Assembly: GCA_965208025.1 (NCBI GenBank)
Contig: OZ242302.1
Span: 806,001-870,000, forward strand
Direction of reading: 5' to 3'
Length of the DNA: 64,000 nt
DNA from: Bin80 sp965208025
GTDB taxonomy: Bacteria > Bacteroidota > Rhodothermia > Rhodothermales > Bin80
Part shown: positions 9,304 through 19,154 of the stretch, piece after piece
Position numbering within the stretch: position 1 is the stretch's first letter
Layout of the letters: each line of letters opens with the position of its first letter
The notes under the pieces: generated by a model
The model's database searches: none
Told to the model about the DNA's origin: nothing
Seen by the model: the letters and a program-made list of their open reading frames with translations, nothing else
Made by a program: the position numbers and the translations under genes

Positions 9304-10848
9304 TTATAAAATCCATCCACTGTAAAAGACCAGCCAAACGACCGCATAGACTGGCAGCAGAATGGTGAGTCCATACTTGACTAAGTAGCCAACAAAGGAG
9401 GGCGCATCTACATTGTTTGAATCAGCAATCGCTTTCACCATAAAGTTGGGAGCATTGCCAATGTAAGTCATTGCGCCAAAGAATACGGCGGCAATCGAAA
9501 TTGCGGAGAGGTAAAGGGCATCCTTACTAGCGAATTCCTTTACATCAAGGGCATTGTTTACGTCTAAGCCAAACTTACCCATTGCGGCAGCGAGAAAGTT
9601 GAGATAGGTAGGAGCATTATCCAGTACACCAGACAGAATCCCCGTTCCCCAATAAAACGTGGTCGCAGTGAGTGCATCCGCATTCTCGGCTGCATAGTTG
9701 GAGATCAAGGCTAATGCTGGCACCATACAAGCAAAAATACCCAGAAACAACCAGCCAACTTCGCGAATCGGCTCAAACGTAAATTCATTCTTTTTTAATG
9801 CTCCCTTATCACAAAACATGAACGCAAGCACACACATTGAGAACATTATGATTTCCCGAATTCCAAACGGGAGATGATATGTGCCTACCAAATCCCAGGG
9901 TGTACCTTTGAGTGCACTAATCACATTCGGATCAATGAAAACAGAGAGAACAATAATGACTACAAACAGGAAGCTGCGTACGCCCTGAATCTCAATTGTT
10001 TTTCCTGTGGAAATTTCGGTGGTTGACTCGGCTTTATTGCGGCTGTCAATCACATAAAAAATGGCCAGTAATACGATGAGCGTCGGGATCCAGATATACC
10101 ATAAATTGATGGCCGTCCAAAAAAATGGAACTCCACGCAGAAATCCCAAAAAGAGGGGAGGATCTCCGATCGGAGTCATTGCTCCGCCTACATTTGCCAC
10201 AATAAATATGAAAAACACAATATGATATGCCTTCAATCTTCCCTTATTCAGCCGCATATAGGGTCGAATAAACAACATCGCTGCACCAGTGGTGGCAATA
10301 AGATTTGCAACCACTGCTCCCACAGAGAGGAGCGAAATATTTGCCAATGGGGTCCCCCTTGCATTCACTTTCAAGAATATTCCGCTTGCAGCAATAAATA
10401 AGGAAGCAACTAGTGCAATAAACGAGAGATATTCCTGAAGTGCATGGAGCATTGAGTAACCGTCCTGAAGAACGAACAGGTAGTAGATTGTCACAAATAG
10501 ACCTAACCCAACAGCATACTTGGGATAATGACTATGCCAGTGATGACCATAGAACAGCGGTCCCGTTGCAATCAGTAGCAGAAGAATCACAAAAGGGGCG
10601 ACGAGCCATAGAGGAGGTAGAACTTTTGCGTACCCATTACCATGGCCTTCCTCATACCCCTCCTCGGCTGTGTGCATCTCCGCTTGACCATCATCCGCCT
10701 CTTGAGTATCATTCATCATTAGACGAGTGGTGTCCCCAACCTCTTGCGTAGCTCCCGCGGTCGCATCAACCTCTTGGGCCAATACCCCAGAAGCACTATA
10801 AAGAACAATTGTTACGAAAAAGATGGAAAGTAATCGCATATAAGTCAT
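9304..10848 (-). CDS. nhaD: NhaD-type Na+/H+ antiporter
   Basis: A 514-residue polytopic membrane protein of the ion transporter (ArsB/NhaD) superfamily. It starts with a cleavable-looking signal sequence (to about GVLAQ), followed by an acidic low-complexity periplasmic segment, then about 12 membrane helices. The NVGGAMTPIGDPPLFLGF motif and its C-terminal counterpart (GAMTYIGNAPNFMVKAIA) are typical of NhaD. It would exchange sodium for protons at the inner membrane. It lies between nuoM (11 bp) and phhB (18 bp), so the antiporter is made together with complex I, as in Rhodothermus marinus. Confidence 0.94.
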   Translation of the reverse strand: MTYMRLLSIFFVTIVLYSASGVLAQEVDATAGATQEVGDTTRLMMNDTQEADDGQAEMHTAEEGYEEGHGNGYAKVLPPLWLVAPFVILLLLIATGPLFYGHHWHSHYPKYAVGLGLFVTIYYLFVLQDGYSMLHALQEYLSFIALVASLFIAASGIFLKVNARGTPLANISLLSVGAVVANLIATTGAAMLFIRPYMRLNKGRLKAYHIVFFIFIVANVGGAMTPIGDPPLFLGFLRGVPFFWTAINLWYIWIPTLIVLLAIFYVIDSRNKAESTTEISTGKTIEIQGVRSFLFVVIIVLSVFIDPNVISALKGTPWDLVGTYHLPFGIREIIMFSMCVLAFMFCDKGALKKNEFTFEPIREVGWLFLGIFACMVPALALISNYAAENADALTATTFYWGTGILSGVLDNAPTYLNFLAAAMGKFGLDVNNALDVKEFASKDALYLSAISIAAVFFGAMTYIGNAPNFMVKAIADSNNVDAPSFVGYLVKYGLTILLPVYAVVWLVFYSGWIL

Positions 10849-10859
10849 GAAATCTAGGA

Positions 10860-12479
10860 TTACGGTTGAGGAGACGAGGGGTTGTCAACAGGGGAAGACG
10901 ACTGCATTGACGATCTTCGGTTCATTTCAAGAGTGCGCCGCAGGGTTGGATCATCCATCTCGGCGAATGCTCTTTTCTCTTCAATCACTTCAATCAAGCG
11001 CACAGCAGCAGGTTCACTCACTTTCAGGAATGGCTTGGGGACTAGGCCAAGAAGGATCATCAATAATGCCATTGGAACGAGTATAGTCAGCTCTCTGCCA
11101 TTCAAGTCAGACATAGTCCGATTCGCCTCAAGTGTCAAGGGGCCAAAGAACATTCGACTTAACATCCAGAGAAGATACACAGCCGCAAGAATAACTCCAG
11201 TAGTGGCAATAATGGTCAGTACTGGAATCCCTGGCACCTCACTGCTAAACGCACCTACGAGAATCAGGAACTCTCCAACGAAACCATTCAGACCTGGAAG
11301 CCCGGCACTCGCTAATGCCGTGAGAACCATAAAGAATGTAAGAATAGGTACAGACCGGGCAATGCCTCCATAGTCAGACATCAATCGGGTATGCCGCCTC
11401 TCGTACAACATTCCAACAATCAAGAACAAAGCTCCCGTAGAGATACCATGATTGATCATCTGAATCATCGCACCTTGAACACTCTCGAGCGTCAGGGCAA
11501 AGATCCCCAAAACAACAAATCCTAAATGGCTTACACTTGAATACGCAACCAGCTTTTTCGCATCGCTCTGAGCTCGAGAAACCAGTGCTCCATAAACAAT
11601 TCCAATCACAGCAAAGATTCCAATCAGCAACGTATGAGCTGCCGCGGCGCTGGGAAAGAAGGGGAGGCAAAATCGAACTAAGCCATAGGTCCCCATCTTA
11701 AGCAAGACCCCAGCGAGAACCACTGATCCACCCGTCGGAGCCTGAACATGGGCGTCTGGTAACCATGTGTGAAAGGGGAAAATTGGAACCTTGATCGCAA
11801 AGGCAAAGGCAAACAGAATAAACAGCCATGTCTGCATTCCAAGAGGAACATCAAAAGACAATAGCTTGAAATAATTCGTAGTGAACACCCCATCATTGAC
11901 CGCATTGCCCGCTGCGTATCCCAAATAGAGGATGGCAACCAGCATTAGGAGAGACCCTGCCATCGTGTATATCACAAACTTGATCGCTGCATAAATACGC
12001 TTCTCTCCACCCCAAATACCGATGAGAAAATACATCGGGATCAAGGTTAACTCAAAGAAAATATAAAAAAGGAGTACATCAAAGGCACAGAAGACACCGG
12101 TCATCCCCGTTTGAAGGATAAGTAGGAGAGCGTAATAGCCTTTGGTGTTCTCTTTGATATAAGTCCAGGAACAGAGAACAATGATTGGCCCCAAAAATGT
12201 AGTCAAGAGAACAAGGAGCAGACTGAACCCATCAATTCCGATCAGGTAGCGAACATCTATGCTCTCAGAAATCAGAGAGAACTCCACACTACGGAATTGT
12301 AACTCGGCGGCATTTGCTACATCAAAACTGAACCACAGAGGTAGAGAAAGAACAAATGTACCCAGCGTAACCAATAGGGAGAACCACCGGATTGCTCGAT
12401 CACTTGGGGCAAACAACATCAGGAGTGATCCCACCAAAGGTAAAAAGATGATGATGGTCAAGAGGTTCGCAAACTCCAT
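10860..12479 (-). CDS. nuoM: NADH-quinone oxidoreductase subunit M
   Basis: A proton-pumping antiporter-like subunit of complex I, 539 residues. The NuoM hallmark PFHTWLPDAHVQAPT is present, as are the conserved glutamate in helix 5 (YIFFELTLIPMYFLIG) and the lysine in DAKKLVAYSSVSHLG. The C-terminus carries an extra hydrophilic Ser/Pro-rich tail of about 40 residues (ending SSPVDNPSSPQP) that most homologues lack. It starts 15 bp after the nuoL stop and is followed by nhaD after 11 bp. Confidence 0.97.
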   Translation of the reverse strand: MEFANLLTIIIFLPLVGSLLMLFAPSDRAIRWFSLLVTLGTFVLSLPLWFSFDVANAAELQFRSVEFSLISESIDVRYLIGIDGFSLLLVLLTTFLGPIIVLCSWTYIKENTKGYYALLLILQTGMTGVFCAFDVLLFYIFFELTLIPMYFLIGIWGGEKRIYAAIKFVIYTMAGSLLMLVAILYLGYAAGNAVNDGVFTTNYFKLLSFDVPLGMQTWLFILFAFAFAIKVPIFPFHTWLPDAHVQAPTGGSVVLAGVLLKMGTYGLVRFCLPFFPSAAAAHTLLIGIFAVIGIVYGALVSRAQSDAKKLVAYSSVSHLGFVVLGIFALTLESVQGAMIQMINHGISTGALFLIVGMLYERRHTRLMSDYGGIARSVPILTFFMVLTALASAGLPGLNGFVGEFLILVGAFSSEVPGIPVLTIIATTGVILAAVYLLWMLSRMFFGPLTLEANRTMSDLNGRELTILVPMALLMILLGLVPKPFLKVSEPAAVRLIEVIEEKRAFAEMDDPTLRRTLEMNRRSSMQSSSPVDNPSSPQP

Positions 12480-12494
12480 CGTGGTGGTTCTTGA

Positions 12495-14489
12495 TTAGAA
12501 TAAAAAGAGAGCAATCATCAAAACAGTCCCGAGCACAATCGCAAGTGCATAATTTTGTACAACCCCGGTCTGCAGACGAGCGAATAGCCAACTGAATGCC
12601 ATGGAAATCCGAGCAGCCGCATTCACCAATCCATCCACAACATGCTGATCAAAAGGCGCGAATGCTTTATTTGCCCCTCCAATCACTGGACGTACAATCG
12701 TGCGATCATATAACTTGTCCCAATAATAGCTAGATTGCCACCACTGGTAGAGAGCACCAAAACGATCCCGAATCAATTGATCTCCACTCAACTCGTATCT
12801 GGCAAAGTAGCGCCATGCCCATACAACGCCTAGAATCGCGATCATTGCACCCAGTCCAATCAAGACAAGCTCGAGAGGAACGCTGATGTATGCCCCAACT
12901 GTAGGCTCTGCAACGGGGCCAAGGTGATCCCCATGTCCAACCAGATAGTCATGAATCCAGTTAGATAAGCCGATCTTTTCGGCGACTTTTGGGAATCCGA
13001 TCACACCTCCTACCATTGAGAGTCCAGCGAGGATCATGAGTGGAATCGTCATGGATCTCGGGGATTCATGCGGATGGAGTTGATCCTTCATTGGCCACCT
13101 GGACTTCCCCTCAAAGGTCAGCATATAGGAGCGCGTCATATAAAATGCTGTCAAGAGAGCAGTTATGATCCCGATCGCCCAAACAAACCATGCATATCCA
13201 TTCCCATCAAATCCATAAAGAAATGCTTTGTATAGGATTTCGTCTTTGGAGAAAAATCCTGCGGTCAGCGGAATGCCCGCAATAGCAAGTGTTGATAGCA
13301 GGTACGTCCACCGCGTCACGGGCATATATTTTTTAAGCCCCCCCATATGATGCATATCCTGAGCGTCAAAGGGGCCATCATAGCCTTGATCTCGGAGATC
13401 ATGCTCAACATGGTGCATCGCATGGATCACACTTCCAGATCCCAGAAACAAACAGGCCTTAAAGAATGCGTGCGTAACAACATGAAAAATTGCTACAAAA
13501 AATGCCCCGACCCCCGCCGCCATGAACATGTATCCTAATTGGGAGACGGTTGAATAGGCCAAGACCCGTTTAATATCGCGCTGTGTCAGGGCTACGGTGG
13601 CAGCAATAATTGCGGTTGCAGCTCCAACCAGAGCAATCACCATCATTACATCAGGGATCATCAAGACCAATGGGGAGAGTCTTGCCAACAAATAGAGCCC
13701 ACTTGTGACCATCGTGGCAGCGTGGATCAAAGCAGAGACGGGTGTGGGGCCGGCCATGGCGTCGGGGAGCCAAACGAACAGGGGGATCTGTGCACTCTTT
13801 CCTGTAGCCCCCAAAAACAAGAGAAATACCACTGCGGCGAGGGATCCCTGAGACATGGTTTCTGCACCCGTTAGGATGCTCCCAAAATCAAGCCCACCTA
13901 CGTCCCGAACAAGAATGAACATAGCAAGGAGAAAGGCAAAATCCCCTACCCTGTTCACAATGAATGCCTTACTTGCCGCTGCACTGTTCTTGCGCTCTTC
14001 ATACCAAAAACCGATTAACAGGTAGGAGCAGAGACCAACCCCCTCCCAACCCAAGAACATGACCAGTAGATTATCCGCCAGAATCAGGTTGAGCATCATG
14101 AAGATGAATAGGTTCAGGTAGGCGAAGAACTTCCAGAACGATCGGTCCTCGGCCATGTAACCCGTTGCATAAAGGTGAATGAGAGCACCCACTCCGGTCA
14201 CAACCAGAGTCATGATCAGAGAAAGCTGGTCAACCCGATAAGCAAAGTCAATTGTAAAGTCCCCAACCCCCATCCAAGTGTAAAAGGATGCGATGATTGG
14301 ACTATCAACTCCCTGAGCAAAGAGCATGAGCGTAAGCCCAAAAGGAATCGCAACCATCAACGTTCCAATCGTCCCGAGCATTCGCTTATAATGGCGGAGT
14401 CCTGAAGCGAAGAGGGGAACCAGTCCAAGAAATGCTGCCCCAATCAGAGGAAGCAAAATAATGAGCAGAATAAAGAGGTCAGTGGACAT
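12495..14489 (-). CDS. nuoL: NADH-quinone oxidoreductase subunit L
   Basis: The largest antiporter-like membrane subunit of complex I, 664 residues. It shows the family segment WLPDAMAGPTPVSALIHAAT followed by SGLYLLARL. The C-terminal extension expected of NuoL, with the lateral helix and terminal membrane helix, is present (about residues 500-664). A histidine-rich loop (HAMHHVEHDLRDQG) matches other NuoL proteins. The gene is tightly packed, with nuoK 8 bp upstream and nuoM 15 bp downstream. Confidence 0.98.
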   Translation of the reverse strand: MSTDLFILLIILLPLIGAAFLGLVPLFASGLRHYKRMLGTIGTLMVAIPFGLTLMLFAQGVDSPIIASFYTWMGVGDFTIDFAYRVDQLSLIMTLVVTGVGALIHLYATGYMAEDRSFWKFFAYLNLFIFMMLNLILADNLLVMFLGWEGVGLCSYLLIGFWYEERKNSAAASKAFIVNRVGDFAFLLAMFILVRDVGGLDFGSILTGAETMSQGSLAAVVFLLFLGATGKSAQIPLFVWLPDAMAGPTPVSALIHAATMVTSGLYLLARLSPLVLMIPDVMMVIALVGAATAIIAATVALTQRDIKRVLAYSTVSQLGYMFMAAGVGAFFVAIFHVVTHAFFKACLFLGSGSVIHAMHHVEHDLRDQGYDGPFDAQDMHHMGGLKKYMPVTRWTYLLSTLAIAGIPLTAGFFSKDEILYKAFLYGFDGNGYAWFVWAIGIITALLTAFYMTRSYMLTFEGKSRWPMKDQLHPHESPRSMTIPLMILAGLSMVGGVIGFPKVAEKIGLSNWIHDYLVGHGDHLGPVAEPTVGAYISVPLELVLIGLGAMIAILGVVWAWRYFARYELSGDQLIRDRFGALYQWWQSSYYWDKLYDRTIVRPVIGGANKAFAPFDQHVVDGLVNAAARISMAFSWLFARLQTGVVQNYALAIVLGTVLMIALFLF

Positions 14490-14497
14490 GGATCGGC

Positions 14498-14803
14498 TTA
14501 ATGCCTGAACAATTTGATATTGTTGACATCCACAGTAAGCTTATTACGGAAAATTGCGATGACGATCGCGAGACCAATCGCCGCCTCGGCGGCAGCAACC
14601 GAAATGACAAAAAATACGAGAATTTGCCCGGACACATCTCCCATAAACTGAGCAAATGCAATGAGTGTAATATTAACAGCATTCAGCATAAGCTCCACAG
14701 ACATCAAGATGATGATCAGATTACTTCGAAACAGAACCCCCATCACTCCGATGGAAAAGAGTACTGCGCTGAGGGTCAAATACCATGTAAGAGGGATTCC
14801 CAT
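14498..14803 (-). CDS. nuoK: NADH-quinone oxidoreductase subunit K
   Basis: A 101-residue, three-helix subunit of the complex I membrane arm. The key glutamates of the proton path are visible in SVELMLNAVN and in VAAAEAAIGLAIV. Length is standard. It lies 5 bp after nuoJ and 8 bp before nuoL. Confidence 0.97.
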   Translation of the reverse strand: MGIPLTWYLTLSAVLFSIGVMGVLFRSNLIIILMSVELMLNAVNITLIAFAQFMGDVSGQILVFFVISVAAAEAAIGLAIVIAIFRNKLTVDVNNIKLFRH

Positions 14804-14808
14804 ATAAC

Positions 14809-15312
14809 TTACTCAAAAGTGCGTTTGGCTAAGATTACTGCTCCAATGGTAGCAACTAGCAAGAGAACTCCAATCATCTCAAACGGGAGCACATAGCGGG
14901 TAAATAATTCTTCGGCGATTTTCAGTGCCGACCCAGTTTCCGCAGATACGGCAACTTCCGAAGATAAGGACTCAGATGTTATCGCTGTGACATAGACCAA
15001 TTGGCCAAGGATCGCAGTAAACAACACCACACCGATCACTTTTTTTGCATCCATGTGATCTGCTCTGGGCACTTCACCAAGATTCAGGAGCATGATGACA
15101 AAGAGAAACAGGACCATGATTGCTCCCGCATAAACAAGAACCTGAACAACTGCAATAAATTCAGCACTCAGAGTTACGTACAAGCCAGCGACGCAGAGCA
15201 TTACCAGAATCAACCACAACGCGCTCTGCACTGGACTTCGTGAGATGAGCATGGCCAACGAGGCGAATACAGCGGTGAGACTCGCAGCGATAAAAAATAT
15301 TTCAGCAAACAT
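14809..15312 (-). CDS. nuoJ: NADH-quinone oxidoreductase subunit J
   Basis: A 167-residue membrane subunit of complex I. The conserved third helix VLVYAGAIMVLFLFVIML, site of the pi-bulge transition, is clear. It is the first nuo gene of this operon in the window; nuoA to nuoI are not present here. About 740 bp without genes lie upstream, so the operon promoter is probably there and the remaining complex I genes are elsewhere in the genome. Confidence 0.97.
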   Translation of the reverse strand: MFAEIFFIAASLTAVFASLAMLISRSPVQSALWLILVMLCVAGLYVTLSAEFIAVVQVLVYAGAIMVLFLFVIMLLNLGEVPRADHMDAKKVIGVVLFTAILGQLVYVTAITSESLSSEVAVSAETGSALKIAEELFTRYVLPFEMIGVLLLVATIGAVILAKRTFE

Positions 15313-16052
15313 TCATGAGGCTAAAATCCTGATTGTCCAAATTTAGGCAATAAATAGCAGGTAGTAACAAAGAAAACTCCAAAGAATGAATGAATAATTA
15401 TTTTTGTGCATGATTTCTCATGCCAACAAATCACAAAACCGATAATCTGGTCATCAAATTATTGGATTCCGATCGCATCGTTGTCTGCGATCACTTATAT
15501 TTTTTCCTCAACCATCAAAGGTTCTATCCGATGAATATTTGTAGTAGATAGCGCTCATCGTCTTTCAATTAACTCAAGATATTGTATCAAATCAATCCCT
15601 CCACCGCTCAGGCTATGCCCATAAATTCTTGTAGAGGTGAGGAATTTAATTTTGTTGAAGCTACCAACCATAAAATTCAGTCGGAAAGAGGAAGACGAAA
15701 TACAATGACACTCGTGTATTTTGCCTGATTTGAGAGAAGACTCCCTTCCATACAGATGCAACGATCCGTCTCATACTGTTGAGTCCCAATCAGATATGAA
15801 CCATCACCAAAAATGTACTCTTTCCAGGGGCTATCTGTCATGCATCTGACTGTCTGTTGATCACTCTGGTCCGACTGTAACCACCGATTTGTGGATCACA
15901 AAGGTTGGTACGATCTGTTTCCAATTATCCATCACTGCATCAGACCTATTATACGCATGAGTTCGCTCTTGATCAGTTACTCCACTGTTGCACCAGCACC
16001 GAGATGTGATTCATTGTTGTCATTTGTATCACAGGATCCATAGACGGAACTC
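15313..16052. other. Intergenic region upstream of nuoJ, no gene seen
   Basis: About 740 bp between the exonuclease fusion gene and nuoJ, both on the minus strand. It should hold the promoter of the nuo operon. The only ORF of note (15555-15761, minus) has no recognisable product and poor codon structure. No tRNA or repeat was found by eye. Confidence 0.5.
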
Positions 16053-17678
16053 TCATTTATTCAGGATTAAATTTTCCAGTGCAGCATTAAATGTAGACGG
16101 GGTATAATCTGAATTCAAAGGTAATACAGATATGTGATCCCGTTCTTTGAACATCCACATTCCAAGCAAACTGATCGCATCTACTTGCTGCATATTCAGA
16201 CGTTCGGGGGGACTCTTGACTTGATCATGAAATTCTGCCCTAAATGATTGGAATAGTTCATCCTCGCAGGGCCACCTCACATGCCCTACTGGACAACCAT
16301 ACGCCATGAAATGTATCTCCTTTTTATCATCTAATCTATAAACGACTGCCCCAGTTCGCTTTAACAACGGAGTCCGCGTAAAGAGAGGACGGACTTGAAT
16401 GAGCTTCATAACATCTAGCCAGTCCCGTCTCTGAGCGGCGATCTCATACTCTTGAGCCAAAGACGCTTCTTGTATTTGATTAGTGATCACATCCAGCAGA
16501 TCTGCATTCTTTCCCTCCAAGAATGCAATTGCCTGAGAAAACCCCTCGCTGGTTAAGGGTCCACCGATTTGGGATGCCTCTATTCCGATTCCGATTCGTT
16601 CGGGAGTAGGGAATGAATCGGGAGAACTACCATAAAGTGATACCAATGCGCGTGCGATAAGAATCGCCTCACGGTGGGTTGCAAAAGGTCCGTAATGGCG
16701 CGCTCCATCAGCACGAATGTGTTGAATGAGTGTAATCCAATCTGCATTCGCGATGCTTCCTAGTCGCAGAAATGGTCGATTACGATACGCACGACCAACC
16801 TTATTGAATGGTGGGGTGAACTCTTTGATGAACTGCGACTCTAATAGAATAGCTTCCAGTTCGGTACGTGTTGTCGTCCATTTGATATCGTGCACTCTAC
16901 GAACCATTTTACGGATATGCTTTGCATGCCCCTCTGTCCCAGAAAAATAGCTGCGAACTCTCTGGCTAAGTAGTTTGGCTTTCCCAACATAAAGTACTTT
17001 CCCATCTTTACTCATCATTTGATAGACGCCCGGGGAATCTGGCAATTTGCTCAGAAGACCACGAAGAACTTGATTCTGGCGCGTCTGATTCGGAGAATTT
17101 TTCTGGTACCGCGAGTTCTGAAAACGCAATAAATCATCCAGCTCGGTAATTTCATACTGCATTTCCAATTTTTTGAGGAGCCTGATCAGTACCTGTTGGG
17201 TTGCGAGCGCGTCACTGAGTGCACGATGACGATCCCCAGGGTCAAGTTCATAAAATCGTATCAGGCTACCGAGACTCCGTGAGGGAAGTCTTGGGAGGAG
17301 CCTGCTCGCTAATCGCACGGTACAGAGTTTCCGATTGGGAAGTGCAGGGAGTCCCGCTCGTTTCAGTTCTGCGGTAACAAACTTGGAATCAAAGGAACAG
17401 TTATGTGCGACAAAAATAGCATCTTCCATAAATTCAATAAAATCTGGTAAGATCTGGAAGGCTTGAGGGGCATGCACCACATCGGACTGCTTGATCCCCG
17501 TGATTTTGGTTATCTGCCATGGTATCCTGCAATCGGGATCCACTAGTGTGGCGAATGTGCCTTCAACTGTCCCTGCCTTCATCCGAACAGCCCCAATCTC
17601 AATGATCCGATCCTGCATTGCCTGCATTCCTGTCGTTTCTACGTCTACGATTACAAATTTTGCATCTTTAATCTTCAT
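16053..17678 (-). CDS. DEDDh exonuclease fused to GIY-YIG (UvrC N-terminal-like) nuclease
   Basis: A 541-residue fusion. Residues about 5-175 form a DnaQ/epsilon-type 3'-5' exonuclease: VDVETTG (first Asp and Glu), VAHNCSFDSKF (third acidic residue), and HRALSDALAT (His and last Asp). Residues about 205-300 form a GIY-YIG domain (PGVYQM, LYVGKAKLLSQRVRSYF, then ILLESQFIKEF). A UVR-like helix pair follows (ASLAQEYEIAAQRRDW). The RNase H-like endonuclease half of UvrC is absent, as in Cho-type proteins. The architecture is known from several phyla. A role in DNA repair is inferred; the partner could be UvrB. Confidence 0.9.
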   Translation of the reverse strand: MKIKDAKFVIVDVETTGMQAMQDRIIEIGAVRMKAGTVEGTFATLVDPDCRIPWQITKITGIKQSDVVHAPQAFQILPDFIEFMEDAIFVAHNCSFDSKFVTAELKRAGLPALPNRKLCTVRLASRLLPRLPSRSLGSLIRFYELDPGDRHRALSDALATQQVLIRLLKKLEMQYEITELDDLLRFQNSRYQKNSPNQTRQNQVLRGLLSKLPDSPGVYQMMSKDGKVLYVGKAKLLSQRVRSYFSGTEGHAKHIRKMVRRVHDIKWTTTRTELEAILLESQFIKEFTPPFNKVGRAYRNRPFLRLGSIANADWITLIQHIRADGARHYGPFATHREAILIARALVSLYGSSPDSFPTPERIGIGIEASQIGGPLTSEGFSQAIAFLEGKNADLLDVITNQIQEASLAQEYEIAAQRRDWLDVMKLIQVRPLFTRTPLLKRTGAVVYRLDDKKEIHFMAYGCPVGHVRWPCEDELFQSFRAEFHDQVKSPPERLNMQQVDAISLLGMWMFKERDHISVLPLNSDYTPSTFNAALENLILNK

Positions 17679-17749
17679 TTTCGTCTCTACTTATTTGAGT
17701 CCATTCACTGGCGTACGCGTATCACTGATTCTGGTTAATCAAAATTATT

Positions 17750-18697
17750 ATGCGTAAAGTTACAGTCATCGGTGCAGGAAATGTTGGCGCAACGGTTGCC
17801 GAATGTGTTGCTCGTAAAGACATGGTAAGGGAGGTCGTACTGATCGACATCAAGGAAGGTCTATCCGAGGGTAAATCGCTTGATATTGCTCAATCCGCCC
17901 CCATTCATTTATTTGACACAACTATTACTGGAGTCACTGATGATTATGGTGCGACATCCGACTCGGATATTTGTGTGATCACGAGCGGTGTACCTCGAAG
18001 GCCCGGAATGAGCCGGGATGATCTGCTGAGCATTAATGCAAATATTGTTCGGTCGGTCACGAAATCATTTGTATCAAAGAGTCCTCTTGCAATCATCATT
18101 GTGATCTCAAATCCGCTTGATGTGATGACCTATGTCGCTCATCAAGCTAGTGGTTTTCCCTCCAGCCGAGTATTTGGCATGGCTGGAGTATTGGATACTG
18201 TAAGGTATCGGGCATTCATTTCGCGGGAACTTGGTGTTTCCGTAAAAGACATTCAGGCTCTTCTAATGGGCGGACATGGCGATACCATGGTTCCGCTCCC
18301 CAGATACACCAGTGTAGGTGGTATTCCGATTACAGAGCTTCTTCCCAAAGAAAAGATTGAGGCCATCGTTGAGCGCACAAAGGGTGGTGGTGGTGAGATT
18401 GTTCAACTTATGGGAACTTCGGCATGGTATGCACCTGGTGCAGCAGCAGCGGAAATGGTTGAAGCAATCGTCAAGGATTCAGGGCGTGTCCTCCCGTGTG
18501 CAGCCTGTCCGTCTGGCGAATATGGGCTGACTAATTTATTCATCGGATTACCCGTTCGTTTAGGTCGGGGTGGTATTGAAGAAATCATCACGGTTGATTT
18601 GAACGAATCTGAGAAGGCACTTTTAGATATCTCTGCAAACCATATCCGCAGTAATTTTGATGCGCTCAATCGCGTTCTGAATCAAGCCACGGCTTAA
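17750..18697 (+). CDS. mdh: Malate dehydrogenase, NAD-dependent
   Basis: A cytoplasmic TCA-cycle enzyme of 315 residues that oxidises malate to oxaloacetate. It is of the LDH-like MDH type. The Rossmann motif GAGNVGATVAE is at the N-terminus. Substrate-binding arginines lie in PRRPGMSRDDLL, VISNPLDVMTY is present, and the catalytic His is in LMGGHGDTMVPL. The Arg in the 80s loop (VPRRPGM) rather than Gln indicates malate, not lactate. The 3' end overlaps the convergent smr-like gene by 32 bp. It is divergent from the exonuclease fusion gene, with 71 bp between the starts. Confidence 0.97.
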   Translation: MRKVTVIGAGNVGATVAECVARKDMVREVVLIDIKEGLSEGKSLDIAQSAPIHLFDTTITGVTDDYGATSDSDICVITSGVPRRPGMSRDDLLSINANIVRSVTKSFVSKSPLAIIIVISNPLDVMTYVAHQASGFPSSRVFGMAGVLDTVRYRAFISRELGVSVKDIQALLMGGHGDTMVPLPRYTSVGGIPITELLPKEKIEAIVERTKGGGGEIVQLMGTSAWYAPGAAAAEMVEAIVKDSGRVLPCAACPSGEYGLTNLFIGLPVRLGRGGIEEIITVDLNESEKALLDISANHIRSNFDALNRVLNQATA

Positions 18698-18977
18698 GAG
18701 CAACAATTGTGGCACCCCAGCCACTGGAGTCCGTCGCAGGTTTCCAAGACTTTACGATTGCTGACTTCTCCAAGAGAGCGTGGACTGTATTCCGAAGTAC
18801 GCCCTTACCTTTACCGTGAATAATCCGCACACGATAGATCCCTTCCGCACGACATGCCAACAAGTACTCTTGGGTTACATCCGTTACATCTCGAGGATGA
18901 AAGGTATGTAGATCCAGAATCCCATCTATCGGATAGTGAATGTCTGGGGCGTTCTTGATTTCGTTATCTCTTGTCAT
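18666..18977 (-). CDS. Smr domain protein
   Basis: A 103-residue stand-alone Smr (MutS2 C-terminal-like) domain. The two diagnostic segments are LDLHTFHPRD near residue 22 and IIHGKGKGVLRNTVHALL near residue 60. Smr domains nick or cleave DNA or RNA; recent work on the family links them to ribosome-collision mRNA cleavage, but which applies here is open. The last 32 bp overlap the 3' end of mdh on the other strand, and both reading frames look genuine. Confidence 0.88.
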   Translation of the reverse strand: MTRDNEIKNAPDIHYPIDGILDLHTFHPRDVTDVTQEYLLACRAEGIYRVRIIHGKGKGVLRNTVHALLEKSAIVKSWKPATDSSGWGATIVALKPWLDSERD

Positions 18978-19154
18978 TCCCCTTATGGAGCATCATGAAT
19001 AATTCTTTCACGCAGCGAAGAATTCTGTTCATTACGGCATGCTCTAACTTGATCCCCCCTTCCTGTAAAAAACAAAGTCGCGCTCTGAGCAACTCTCATT
19101 AGGTAGGAAGTTGGATCTGCCCGAATTTAACTGTGAGAGTGGAGAATATCTATG

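Noticed and set aside
15555..15761. Minus-strand ORF in the nuoJ upstream gap
   Set aside because: No domain, poor codon pattern and no neighbour link; best treated as non-coding.
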